In this document: piece by piece, positions 1 through 12,005 of the stretch | Layout of the letters: each line of letters opens with the position of its first letter | Position numbering within the stretch: position 1 is the stretch's first letter | The notes under the pieces: generated by a model | Told to the model about the DNA's origin: nothing | What the model saw: the letters and a program-made list of their open reading frames with translations, nothing else | Databases searched by the model: none | Program-made: the position numbers and the translations under genes | From: Uranotaenia lowii | Taxonomy: Eukaryota; Arthropoda; Insecta; Diptera; Culicidae | Assembly (NCBI RefSeq): GCF_029784155.1 | Contig: NC_073691.1 | Location: 57,894,217 to 57,958,216, forward strand | DNA: 64,000 bases | Direction: 5' to 3'

Positions 1-574
1 TTCATTGTGGACACCCTTTAAATACACACCACCAGGGATTATCCGAGTAGTGCCATTCCTTTTTAAAGACATACACCGCATTAGCCGATTTAGGCTTTTC
101 AGACTGAATAAATGAAGTGGACGAGTCGAGTAAAGCTGTGGGGTATTTCACTGTCGGGATACACCTTCACGTTCATCACTGTAGGGATATACCCTGTGGG
201 TAGAGAGGCTCGCGACGTCGAACGAGCCTCTCGAATCGGTAAAGAGTGTTGTCGTTAAACATCCAGGTCGTAGCGTTAAAAGTCGCGATCGGAGTGAACT
301 GGCACCAATGGCGGAGGGCTATCGAGGACTGTGCGTCCGATCCCAAGGTTATTTTTGGTAACGCCGTGTGCTTGAGTAGGATATCTGGACCACCGGAAAG
401 TATCTAAGAAGTGTCGTTTCCAAACGATAGAAGCTGTGGGAAGGAGACTTGATCTTCCTTGAAGTTGAGAGCGTAGGAAATAGGGTTGTTCCAATGAAGG
501 ATGACGTTTGCATCGGGTATAATTCAAGTCGTTACGTTGAGACCGCTGCTATTGACCGACAAACGACGGGCAAA
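1..574. other. No gene seen; mixed-composition unique DNA
   Basis: No convincing coding region is visible. Open frames here are short and have no recognisable motif. Two near-copies of CACTGT(C/A)GGGATA lie about 30 bp apart near 160-190, and a small hairpin lies at 203-232. Confidence 0.5.
203..232. repeat. Short perfect hairpin
   Basis: GAGAGGCTCG at 203-212 is the exact reverse complement of CGAGCCTCTC at 223-232. The 10-nt loop holds the self-complementary CGACGTCG. No U-tract follows, and the function is unknown. Confidence 0.5.
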
Positions 575-960
575 AGTATCGAGTCGTTGAGAAAATTAAT
601 AAGCATGCTAACCTCGAATCATTACGAGGAGAGGTCAGATCTCGAATCTTCAGAGGAGAGACCAGGGTATGGTCGTGTAGAAGAAAAGTATGTGTGCGTT
701 AAATTCGGGGCATTAAAAAGAGAGGTCAGATCACGAGTCGTTAGAGAATAGATCAGGCTTCGAGTCATCAAGAGGAGAGGTTTGTGCGTAAACCTCGAGT
801 GATAATAAGGAGAGGTCTCGAGTCGTAAGGAGAAAAAGTTTGCTCAAAGTGGATTCTCGATCGAAACGAGACGTGATGGGTGAAGCAGATTTCGATTCGT
901 TTAAAGGTGAAGACAGACCTTGAGTTTTCACGAGAAAAAGTCGGACCTTTAGTAGAAATA
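575..960. repeat. Degenerate 30-40 bp repeat (AGGAGAGGT / CGAGTCGT)
   Basis: About six imperfect units can be followed by the alternating words CTCGA(A/G)TC and (G)AGGAGAGGTC. Spacing varies, as in an old decayed minisatellite. An open frame of 100 residues crosses it but has no recognisable motif. Confidence 0.4.
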
Positions 961-3410
961 AAAAATGAGCAAAAGTTGAAGAGCCTGCCATTCGAGGTAC
1001 AGTTTAATCGGACTATTTACGTTGATATATAACAAAAGCAGCTCGGTATTGCCGTAGTTTTATAACTTGAAAAGAAGGTGGACATTTTCCCATGATTTGA
1101 TTCTGTGAAATAAGGACAACCCAAGTATTGAAAATCAGCGATGAACAAAACATGATGTTGAAACTAACTCGCGACGCCCGATCATCGATGATGTTTATTC
1201 CACGGCGATTGAACCGGACTGGTTCGTCAAATGTAAACAATAACAGAGAGTCGCAAATGAGAGAGAACGTCAATTCGGTATTGTTCTAGAATCGACGAAG
1301 AGTGAATTCGTAGTGTTCACTGGAATTGTTGCCAGTTGAACAGATTGGAAATCATTAGGAAAGTGTTACCAATATGACGGATGGATAATCCAAGCATGTA
1401 TCAATCACTATTGTGACTTGGCCTCTAAACATGACTTGACGATATACAAATAGCAATCTGTTTAATTTGATATCACAACACATGAAGATTGCAGCTTCCT
1501 AAAACGGATTCAGCAGATCACCAACAACCAAACGTCAAAGTGCATAAGTCTGACCAAAATTGATCGCTATTAAATGCACTTGGTAAAGTAAATAACAGTT
1601 TGGTTTACCGTTTCAATGAATCAATTGATTTTTCAAATGAAATCGATTCAACCAGTTAAGAGTTGCGCATATTTCCATTTTTTCAAAAGTCAGTTCAATT
1701 ACATTTTGTTAGCAGAAAAATTTGAAGGTCGCAATGTTTTTTTGAATCACTTTCCAGCAGCTGTTATGTAGCTTACACAATGCACAGTTGATGAAAGTGG
1801 GTAACTAGGTTCCAAATGTATGTTTCCTTTCTGCCCAAAACCTGTCATCTTTTTATTCGCTTTGCTGTGTTTTGATTGTTAGGTCATTTGGTAATTGGTT
1901 CAACAAGCTTTCGGGGCTGCCTCCAAATCTTCTTTGATGTGACGTCTCCGCCGTCCGTCGCTAAACTTGTACCGTTGCGGGACTCAGAATTGAAATGGTC
2001 CTATTTCTGAGGAAGGTTCAAAGAAATTTTTTGGTGTGTAACCTAAGACGATTCGAAAAATGAGTTGAGAATTTTTCCTAACCCACTGAACCATTAATCG
2101 CCATATGGAAGCCACCATCTGACCGGCGATGTTTCCCTCCCAGAGTTCAGACATGCAAATAAACAACAACAACAACTGCAGCAACATAAGCAATTCAACA
2201 TACTGACATAAGAAGAGCAATTTAATAATGAACCAACAACATCATCACATGCTGAACAAAAGCAACAGCAGCAAAAGATGGGCAACGGAGAGGAAAAAAA
2301 GTGGTGCACAAAAATCTTGAGCTGAGAAGAAATCATATCAGAGCCAATTATTCGCAGTTTAGATCATTTGGAAAGGAAAAGAAATCATTTTTCGATGGGG
2401 CTTATCTCTGCGTGTTTATAAAGGATGAATGAAATGTTTAACATAATTTAATTTAATTTTGTATGATAAAAATTTAGTTCGGTGTTATACAATTTCCCCA
2501 CAATAGCTCCAGATTGCGTGTTAAAACCTAACACCCAGAAGTTCGGTTCTAGTTGATCAATTCCTTGGACGAATCGCCTTCCTGAAAACGCAAGCCAACC
2601 TTTTACCATTAGCAAACACACTTCGGGTTGATCTTTATTTCCATATGTTTACATACAACCTCCTCCCATCTTCACCCCATTCATCGAGAAGAGGTTGTGG
2701 AGTATGCGTAGTTGGATTTCGAGAGTGGAATAATTGGGCATGATTAGGCTGTTAATTAACGCCGCTGCTTCTGCTTGGTGTTGCTGAAGTTTGTTGAAGA
2801 TGCGGGAGGGGAGGCGCCATTTGGCGCAACTTTTTGGTTGCCAAACGCGGAAAAAGCGTGAGTTCGTGGTTTCAGTTTCAGTCGTTCAGTAGAGTTTTTT
2901 TTTTCTTAATGCGATGATCTGTGTGAAATGGGCCGTAACTTTGGCGCTAAATTTTTTTCTCGGTTGCCGTCGCCGGTTGATTATGTATGATGGCTGGGTC
3001 TCGTCTTGGCGGATGTTTTCCTAGTATTTAGCGGATTGGTACGGCGCGAGGAGTTACCTACTATTTACTATTAGTCGGTTGATCATGGTGATGTTTATTA
3101 CTTTGGGAAATCAACCAACAGATGAACTGAGACGAGACGAGCAGAGATTATTTCGAAAACCAACTGCCGAGTACAGTTGACAAAGTTCAACTGATGCTTC
3201 CCCATGACGGATCCAAAAACCCTTTAAGTTCTAAACGTTCTCATGTTTCAATTGTGACTTATGAGGATTGATGAAAGAATTTTGAGATTTTAATAAGAAT
3301 AAGCTCTTTAAAACTATATTTAATAAATCAATAACATCTTTTGAAAATTGCCATTAGATTTGATTAACATTTGACAGCGTTTTACAGCCAAACGTGATCC
3401 AGCCATTTAT
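961..3410. other. No gene seen; mainly unique DNA
   Basis: Both strands have frequent stops and no protein family is recognisable. The region includes a CAA/CAG tract and GC-richer patches near 1920-2110 and 2760-3060 that lack repeats and might be single-copy or regulatory DNA. Confidence 0.45.
2158..2278. repeat. Interrupted CAA/CAG trinucleotide tract
   Basis: Runs such as AACAACAACAACAACTGCAG and AAAAGCAACAGCAGCAAAAG recur in this stretch. Such interrupted tracts are common in insect non-coding DNA. The surrounding frame is not convincingly coding. Confidence 0.6.
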
Positions 3411-3610
3411 GAACTGACAAAGATGAAAAAACAGCCATAAATGATAAGTTGGTAAAAATGAATAAAAGAACAAAAATTACATATCTTACAAATATTACAA
3501 AAAAATTACAAACGACAAAATTACCAAAAAATACAGAAATGAAAAAGAACTATAAAACTGTCAAAAATGATAGAAGATTATAACATTAAAATGTTTAAAC
3601 AGATTGAGCA
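3411..3610. repeat. A-rich degenerate relic of the ATGACAAAA family
   Basis: Words such as ACTGACAAAGATG, AAAAATTACAAA and AAAATGATAG recur with loose 9-12 bp spacing. They resemble the array at 4145-5940. Probably a decayed outlier of that array. Confidence 0.35.
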
Positions 3611-3627
3611 CCACTGACTCTCAGTGC

Positions 3628-3960
3628 ACGGAGAAAAAAAACGACTTTTGTTTCAATTATTTCAGCTAGTTATCCCAATCATCAAAGTGTGATTGTTTTT
3701 TTACGCATTTAACTATAAATATGATGGATTCAACTATATATTCCTAGTTGACTTCTCACATTCAACTATGTATATGATAGATTCAACTGTGATGGTATAA
3801 TTGATTCAACTGTAAATATGGTAGATTCAACTACAATTTTATGATTGATTTTGAACATTCAACTATAGATATAATCGATTCAACCATACATTTCGGATTG
3901 AGCAATCAATTATAAATATAATAGATTCAACAATAATAATATAATTGATTTATTTCCTTT
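3628..3960 (+). repeat. Dispersed ATTCAACTATAAATAT repeat, copy 1
   Basis: It starts with CACGGAGAAAAAA and continues as loose ~30-bp units around ATTCAACTAT(A/G)(A/T)ATATGATAG. The first ~75 bp match the start of the copy at 37566, including CGACT(T/G)TTGTTT, ATTTCAGCT(A/G)GTTAT and CCAATCATC. The family is therefore dispersed with a defined 5' edge. Its mode of mobility is unknown. Confidence 0.7.
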
Positions 3961-4144
3961 CCGCTCTCTTTACGTTTTCTTCGTTTGATGTTGTTTTGCT
4001 ATGTTTTCGTCTACGTGATTACGCGTGCTTTTGTTTGACATCCTATCCAAACTATAAATGTACGAATTTGGCTGCATTTAACACAATCACAACACGCTCA
4101 AAACAACTAATATTAATGCTACAATGTATAAAATGATTGAAAAA

Positions 4145-5940
4145 GCATGAATGACAAAAAAATGCAAACATCACTGAAATGACACAAACATATTTTAACT
4201 AATTAAAATAACAACAGTATGAAATTAGAAAAATTACTAAAATGACAAAATTGACTCAAAAAGATATAAAATTACAAATACTATAAAAAATGACAAAACA
4301 GATATGAGAAACAAGAAAAGTCGAAAACAATTCAAGTAACACAAAACGTGAAAATGACACAGAAAATACAGAAATGACAAAAATCACATAACACAAAAAT
4401 GACAAAAATGACATTATGACAATGACATTCAAGTCAAAAATGACAAAATTGACAAAAATAAATGACAAAAAATGTAAAAAATGACAAAAATGGAAAAAAA
4501 ATTGAAAACAACATAAAATACCAAAATGACAAAATCGACTATATAAAAAAATGACAAAAATAACAAAATTGACAAAAATGGAAAAAAGAATAAAAAAAAA
4601 GACAAAATGATAAAAATGACAAAAATGTAAAAAATGACACCAATGACAATATGACAAAAATGACAAAAATGACAAAAATAACAAAAAATGACAAAGAATG
4701 GCAAAAAAACAAAAATGACCAAATTGTCAAACATGAAAAAATGGCTAAAATGACAAAAAAGGCAAAAATGACAAAAATAAAACAAATTAAAAAAAAGACA
4801 GAAATGACTAAAATGACAAAAATTAGAAAAATAACAAAAATAACAAAATTAACTAAATTGACGAAAATGATACAAATGACAAAAATTACAAAAATGACAA
4901 AAATGACAAAAATGACAAAAATGACAAAAATGACAAAAATTACAAAAATGACACAATTGACAAAAATGACAAAATTGACTAAAAGTACTAAAGTGAAAGA
5001 AATGAATAAAATAAATAAATCGAATAATAGAAATAAAATGACAAAAATGAGAAAAATGTCAAAAATGACCAAAACGACTAAATTTACAAAAATTACAAAA
5101 ATTACAAAACAGACAAAAATGTCAAAAATGACCCAAATGACAAGAATCACAAAAATAGTAAAAATGACAAAAATGACAAAAATGACAAAAATGACAAAAA
5201 TGACAAAAATGACAAAAATTACAAAAATGACAAAAATGACAAAAATGACAAAAATGACAAAAATGACAAAAATGACAAAAATGACAAAAATAACAAAAAT
5301 GACAAAAATGTTAAAAATGTTAAAAATGCCCAAAATGACAAAATTGACAAAAATGACAAAAATGACAAGAATGACAATAATGACAAAAATGACGAAACGG
5401 ACAGAAATGACAGAAATGACAGAAATGGCACAAATGGAAAAAATTACAAAAATAACAATAATGATAAAAATTACAAAAATGACAAAAATGACAAAAATGA
5501 CAAAAATGACAAAATTGACAAAAATGACAAAAATGACAAAAATGACTAAAATGACAAAAATGATGAAAATGACGAAAATGACAAAAATGATAAAAATGAC
5601 AAAAGTGACAAAGGTGACAAAAATGATAAAAATGACAAAAATGGCATAAATGGCATAAATGACAAATATAACAAAAATGGCTTAAATGGCAAAAATGAAA
5701 AAAAAAATCTCAAATGACAAAAAGACAAAAATGACAGGAATGACAAAATTTACAAAAATTACAAAAATTACATTGAAAAAATGGAAAAACATAGCAAAAA
5801 TGACAATAATGAAAAAAATGACTAAAGACCAAAAGAAAAAAAATGACAAAAAATGACAAAATTGATTCAAATGTCAAAAATGACAAATTTTTTGGAAGAA
5901 ACATAAATTTTTAGAATGATGACTGAAATGACAAAAATTA
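4145..5940 (+). repeat. 9-bp tandem array (ATGACAAAA)n
   Basis: The unit ATGACAAAA is sparse and interrupted before about 4540. It is dense to about 5690, with uninterrupted runs near 4890-4940, 5165-5215 and 5225-5285. Because 9 is a multiple of 3, one frame reads Met-Thr-Lys repeatedly and gives a 332-codon open frame at 4651-5649. I regard that as a by-product, since the complement strand is also open over long stretches. It nearly abuts the TTTCGTC array. Confidence 0.95.
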
Positions 5941-5955
5941 AAAATTCATCTTCCG

Positions 5956-6375
5956 TGCTTCGTTTTTTGTCTTTCGTCTTTCGTTTTTCGTCTTTCGTCT
6001 TTCGTCTTTCGTCTTTCGTCTTTCGTCTTTCGTCTTTCGTCTTTCGTCTTTCGTCTTTCGTCTTTCGTCTTTCGTTTTTCGTCTTTCGTCTTTCGTCTTT
6101 CGTCTTTCGTCTTTCGTCTTTCGTCTTTCGTCTTTCGTCTTTCGTCTTTCGTCTTTCGTCTTTCGTCTTTCGTCTTTCGTCTTTCGTCTTTCGTCTTTCG
6201 TCTTTCGTCTTTCGTCTTTCGTCTTTCGTCTTTCGTCTTTCGTCTTTCGTCTTTCGTCTTTCGTCTTTCGTCTTTCGTCTTTCGTCTTTCGTCTTTCGTC
6301 TTTCGTCTTTCGTCTTTCGTCTTTCGTCTGTCGTCTGTCGTCTGACGTCTGTCGTATTTCGTCTTTCGTCTTTAG
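5956..6375 (+). repeat. 7-bp satellite (TTTCGTC)n, about 60 copies
   Basis: Near-perfect heptamers fill about 420 bp. Variants are confined to the first 20 bp, a few TTTTTCG units and the last ~50 bp (CTGTCGT). Since 7 and 3 are coprime, every frame reads the same heptapeptide (RLSSFVF on one phase), so the long open frame is trivial. High identity suggests recent expansion or continued homogenisation. Confidence 0.97.
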
Positions 6376-6399
6376 TTTTCAGTATTTTGGTTTAAGATC

Positions 6400-8459
6400 C
6401 TATTGAAATATTGTATCTGATTCAAGTTTAGGCTAGGAAGAAATATGTTATCGATTTCTAAAATTACTTATCATAAAGTAATATTCATTCAAACAAATCA
6501 CCAATCATTACAAATTGTCCGCAAAATCTGGAGATCACGATAAGATGTCATACTGAAATTGATACAAATCTCAACCCAAGAATCACCAAAGTGTTAACGC
6601 CGTCGCCGCTCGCTTCCTATCAATAATGTATTAACAATCAGAATCGATGTTAATTTATCAGACCTGGACCCGGACCCGGATCGGGGAACAACTTAAGCTT
6701 GGCATGACAAATTCCCCTCGCTCCAACTAAGATGGTCCCTGGAAGCATCCGGATGAATGCATATGTTCTCGAACGTATAAATAATAATGCAACACACGCA
6801 TCCCCGGTCGTGTCTTGTGTTGTCTAGGATGTCTTTCTTCTGTGGCCCAAGGAGCCTGGCAACTTTGGGACAAGAAGTATGTAGTCAAGTGCTACACGGT
6901 CCAGTTCAGCTGGACCACAAATAAGCTGACTTCTCTCTTTCCGGTTCACTCGAATAAGTTGTGAATCGACGAAGGCAGAAGAAGCACATCTTATACCAAT
7001 TATATCATGTATGATTAGGGTAATAACAATAATAAACATCGCAAGAATAAGATCTTTGGGTCGTCTGGGGGTGAGAAGTTGCTCCGATTCGACTTCCGGA
7101 AGTCCTGTCAGCGGTGGATTAGAATCCGGAATCTCATTCTGGTGGGCAGCAAAAGATGAGAATGTTGATGAGAACGATTTTCCGATATGGGGGTGTTATC
7201 CCCCCGTGTGGAAAGATATCACTTTCATCTTGAGGTTTGTTTACTCGATTGGCATTCGTTCGTCTTAAGCTGGAGATGACTTCCTGTATTGTGTCCTGGC
7301 CCTGGACAAGACAAGAGTGTCATTCAAAAGAAGCCCTAAATCGTTCTCGGATGTCCAACATCTCGTCTCGGTGATGACGATTATCAAATAAGCCACCTTC
7401 TAGTATGTGGGACCAGAAGACAGGTTCCGGATTTGTTGTTTTGCAGAAGCAGAACACAGTACACGTTTATAAATTACTAAATAATTACTCCGATCGATGG
7501 GAAAACCTGTGTCTTCTGAGAGTTCTCTGGTAAAAGCTGAGAAACACACATTCAAATTTAGTAAGCATCCAACAATGTTTGAAGTGGAAGGAAGCCGACC
7601 GACATTTGTTGTACATGAGATCGACATGAGGCCATCATCGCCGTCGCACCAGAACCAGATTCTGGCCAAGATTTTCCCAACCGAACCACCATCATCTCAT
7701 ATGAATATGATTTGCAAAAACCGAGTCTGAGATCTTAACGTTGAACATACATAAATAGACGCGCGTGTCCACATGTTCACTCAAAGCTGGACCGCAGACC
7801 AGAGGAGGAGGAATCACCTCCGGGTGGTTGGTTTTCTCACGGTATGTGCTTGGCCACGGTTTCGAAATGTTTCATATTCCATTCAGAGGTTTCAGTAAAT
7901 GGAAGCAGAAAAAAAGCCCACGCCGCGCCGCCGCCACTACTGGGAACTTACATATTCTAAAGTGCGATTAATTGCACGGTTAGTTGAGGGCATAAAAATT
8001 TGATATGGAAATAGGTTCACATTCCAAGACTGAACATTCCAACCTTGAACGACAGACTTTTTGGAATTGTTCAGCAAAGCACGGAATTTGTACTGAGGAA
8101 CCTTCAACCCAACTTCAAACGAAATTTACTTCTACAACCCTCATGGTTTAACTAACTTAATCTACACGCAAGAACGTTTTTTGTAAATATTCAAAAAATC
8201 CTTAAAGCGTTAGTAAGGATATTACTTTCAATTTTTGCCAATTTTTTTTCTTCCACAGAAAGTTTCTTCGACTCCAAACATTTTTTTTGTCTCTTGGCCA
8301 TCTTTCGTTTCTTGTACATACGCGTGAATAAAGGTGTTACAAAAATAGGGGTTTTTTGACCTGACCTGTGCCAAATCTAAGATCATTTCGTTAACTGTAA
8401 GGGTAAATTCAGACGTAGTTTTAAACATTTTTTTAAGACTGTTAGATAAGCATTTCAGA
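6400..8459. other. No gene seen; unique GC-richer island
   Basis: From about 6580 to 7970 the sequence is balanced in composition, free of repeats and contains CpG-rich words, unlike the AT-rich surroundings. Open frames stay under 90 codons and none is recognised. It could hold conserved regulatory DNA. From 7980 on it returns to AT-rich sequence. Confidence 0.45.
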
Positions 8460-8790
8460 TTGTTTCCATCACATTTTCTGCCAGGTAAATTCCGTCTGAT
8501 TTTTTGGAAAAAAAAACCTGGCAAAATCCGAGCATTTGATTTAAAATTTTGCAATTAAAAAACCGGGCAAATTAGGTTAAAACTCATCTATAATTCTAAA
8601 AAAAAATCAAAAGAAAGGAATGAAAAAATCAGTGGAAACTTCAATTATTCATCGAAGTACATGAACTTGTATTCGATACTTAGAAAAAAAATTATAAATA
8701 ATATTGATCAAAATAACTCTATTTTTTCCCCTAAATATCCGGGCAACCCATGATTAATTCGGACAATCTGGATTGCATGATGTAATACGA
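8460..8790. repeat. Degenerate copy of the CCGGGCA-motif element
   Basis: CTGGCAAAATCCGAGCATTT, AAACCGGGCAAATTAG and ATATCCGGGCAACC lie within 330 bp. They match words in the copies at 49512 and 50268. Termini are worn and no target duplication was found. Confidence 0.45.
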
Positions 8791-8879
8791 TACGAAGTAC
8801 GTAAGAAAAATATATTATGGTAGAAGAGAAGTTTGTCAATTTGAGTATTAATTCTCACCAAGTTGTTCTCCCAATTCGC

Positions 8880-11800
8880 TTTACAAATATTTTTTCCACA
8901 AATTTATTTCAAGAGCTGTCCTCTCCATCTGCTTGAGTTTTTTCTCAACTAGCTGTTCTCTCTAATCTTCTTTTTAAGGTAACTCTTTAACTTTTTTCAA
9001 GCTGTCCTCTCAACTCGCTTGAGTTCTAATTCCACCAAGCTGTCCTCTCAACTCGGTTTGAGATGTTTTTTTTTTACATTATTTTTAAGCGGTCTTTCCG
9101 ACCTGCTTGAGTTTTAATTCCCGCTAAGCTGTCCTCTAAACTAGTTGACAAGTGTTTTTTTTAGAAATTAATTTCAAAACGTCCTCTCAATCCGCTTGAG
9201 TTCCCATCAAGCTGTTCTCTCAATTCGCCTTAAGGTCTTATTTTTGAGCAGTCCTCTCAATTCGCTGAACTTTTATTTCTCAATTCGCTATCAAGTAGTT
9301 CTTATTCTTTTCAAGCTGTCCTCTCAACCCGTTCGAGATGTTTTATCGAGTTGTATTTATCTCTGCTCATTGTATTCCGTCTCACGACATAACTTAATTC
9401 CAAAAATTCACTCCATGCCAACCGTTCTCCAATCTCTTTCAAGTGATTCTTATTCTCTTCAAGCTGTCCTCTCAACCCGTTCAATTTTTTTTTCTAACCA
9501 TGCTGTTCTCTCAAACTCGCTTTATGGTGACTATTTTTACATTCATTTCAAGCTGTCCTCTCAACCCGCTCGAGTTTTATTTCTCTCCAAGCTGTCCTCT
9601 CAACTCTGGTTTCTGGTGTTTTTTTTTTTTCAAACCTATTCTATCTTTTTTCTATCAATCCTGTCGAGTTTTTTTTTCAAACCAAGCTGTTCTCTCGACT
9701 AGCTTAAAGGTGTGTTTTACAAAAATTCATTTCAAGATGTCCCCTCAATCTGCCTGAGTTTTTGCATCCCACCAAGCTGTTCTCTCAATTCGTTTTAAGG
9801 TGTTTTTTTCAAGCAGTACTCTCAACCCGCTTTCATGTTAATTATCTCCTAGCTGTCCTCTCGATTTGCTATCAAGTGGTTCTTATTTTTTTCAAGCCGT
9901 TCTCTCAACTCGGTGTCTGGTGTTTTTTTTTTCAAAAATACACTACCTTTTCCCATCAATCTGTCCTCTCAAACCGTTTATGTTTATTCTAACCAAGCTG
10001 TCCTCTAGACTACCTTAAAGGTGTTTTTTAAGAACTTTATTTCAAGATGTCCTCTCAATCCGCTTGAGTTTTCGCTTCTCACCAAGCTGTCTTCTCAGTT
10101 CGCTTTAAGGTTGTTTTTTTTTAAGCAATCCTCTCAACTCGCTTAAGTTTTAATTGTCACCTAGCTGTTCTCTCAATTCGTTATTAAGTGGTTCTTATTC
10201 TTTCCTGGCTGTCCTATTAATCCGTTCGAGTTTTTTTTTCTAACCAAGCTGTCCTCTCAACTCACTTTATGATGGTTCTTATTACATTCATTCCAAGCTG
10301 TTCTCTCAATCCATTTGAGTTTTGTTGCTCTCCAAGCTGCCCCCAACACTGTGTCTGGTATTTCGTTTCAAAAATATTCTATCTTTTTCCATCAAGCTGT
10401 CCCTCAACCGGTTTGAGTTTTTTTTCTAATCAATTTGTCCTCTCGACTAGCTTAAAGGTGATTTTTTTGAAATTTTTTTCAAGATATCCTCTCAAGTCCC
10501 TTAAGTTTATGCTTCAAACCAAGCTGTCCTCTTAATTCGCCATCATTATTTATTTAATTTCATAGTGTTCCGTCTCACGACAAAACTTGATGAACTATTT
10601 CCTAAAATTCTCTCGGTCCATGGCAATCGTTCTCCATTTTCTATCAAGTGGTTCTTATTGGCATCAAGCTGTCCTCTCAAACCGTTGGAGTTTTTTTTTT
10701 TAACCAAGTAGTCCTATCAACCCGCTTGAGTTTTATTTCTCTTCTAGTTGTCCTCTCAACTCAGTTTCTGGTGCTTTTTTTTTTTTTCAAAAAATACTCT
10801 CTCTTTTTCCATCGAGCTGTCCTTTCAATCCGTTTAATTTTTTTTCTAACCAAGCTGTCATCTCGACTATCCTATGGGTGTTTTTTACAACATTTTTTTA
10901 AATTTGTCCTCTCAATCCGCATGAGTTTTTGCTTCCCACAAAACGGCCCTCTCAATTCGCAGTTAGCAAACGAAGGTTTATTTGTCCGTTAAGCTGTCCT
11001 CTCGACTAGCACAGAAATGGTTTTTTAGAAATTTATTTCAAGATACCCCCTCAATCCGCTTGAGTTTTGTTTCCCACCAAGCTGTCCTCTCAATTCGATT
11101 TAAGGTGTTTTTTTCGAGCAGACCTCTCAACTCGCCTAAGTTTTCAATTCTCACAGAGCTGTCCTATCAATTCGCTCTTTTTCCATAAAGCTGGTCCTCT
11201 CAATCCGTTTGAGTTCATTTTCCTAACTACATTTTCAAGCAGTCCTCTCACCTTGCTTAAGTTTTAATTCTCACCTAGCTGTCCTCTCAATTCGCTTTCA
11301 AATGGTTCTTATTCTCTTAAAGCTGTTTTTAAGCCCGTTCGATTTTTTTCTCTTACTAAGCTGTCCTCTCAACTAGCATTATGGTGGTTATTCTAATATT
11401 CATTTCAAGCTGTACTCTCATCCTGCTCTCTCTAAGCTGTCCTTTCAACTCGGTTTCTGGTGTTTTTTTTAATAATCTATCTTTTTCCATCAGCCTGTCC
11501 TCTCAATCCATTTGAGTTTTTTTTTTCTAATCAAGTCGTCCTCTCGACTAGTTTAAAGGTATTGTTTTAGAAATTCATTTCAAAATGTCCTCTCAATCCG
11601 CTCGAATTCCTGCTTCCCACCAAGGTGTCCTCTCAATTTGCTTTAAAGTATTTTTTTGAGCAGTCCGCTCAACTCACTTAAGTTTTGATCCCCACTAAGC
11701 TTCCCTCTCAATTCGGTATAATTATTTATTTATTTTCATAGTACTCCGTCTCCCGACATAACGTGATAAATACAATTCCTAAAATTCACTCAGTCCGTGG

Positions 11801-12005
11801 CAATCGTTCTCCAATTTCTATCAAGTGTTTCTTATTCTCTTAAAACTGTCCTCTCAACCCGTTTTAGTTTTTTTTTCTAACCAAGCTGTCCTCTTAACTC
11901 ACTTTATTATATTGGTTATTATTACATTCATTAAAAGCTGTCCTCTCAACCCACTTGAGTTTTGTTTCTCTCCAAGCTGTCCTCTCAACTCGATTTGTAG
12001 TGAGT
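8880..12005 (+). repeat. Minisatellite with core CTGTCCTCTCAA and a ~1.18-kb higher-order period
   Basis: Dozens of degenerate units contain AAGCTGTCCTCTCAA followed by Y-rich CGCTTGAGTTTT, at 30-80 bp spacing. Unit types recur in a fixed order (for example TCAAGTGGTTCTTATTC, then CTTTATGGTGGTTATT, then TTTCTGGTGTTTTTT). A distinct spacer beginning TCCGTCTC(A/C)CGACA starts at 9376, 10569 and 11745, giving periods of 1193 and 1176 bp. Open frames reading SSQP or CPLNS-like repeats are by-products of the array. Confidence 0.95.

Noticed and set aside
4651..5649. 332-codon open frame reading MTK repeats
   Set aside because: It is forced by a 9-bp repeat without a stop; the opposite strand is open for 264 codons as well. 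No non-repetitive coding sequence adjoins it.
5916..6395. 159-codon frame reading RLSSFVF repeats
   Set aside because: By-product of the TTTCGTC satellite.
9196..9702. 168-codon frame in the CTGTCCTCTCAA array
   Set aside because: Low-complexity frame through a degenerate minisatellite, with no conserved start or domain.
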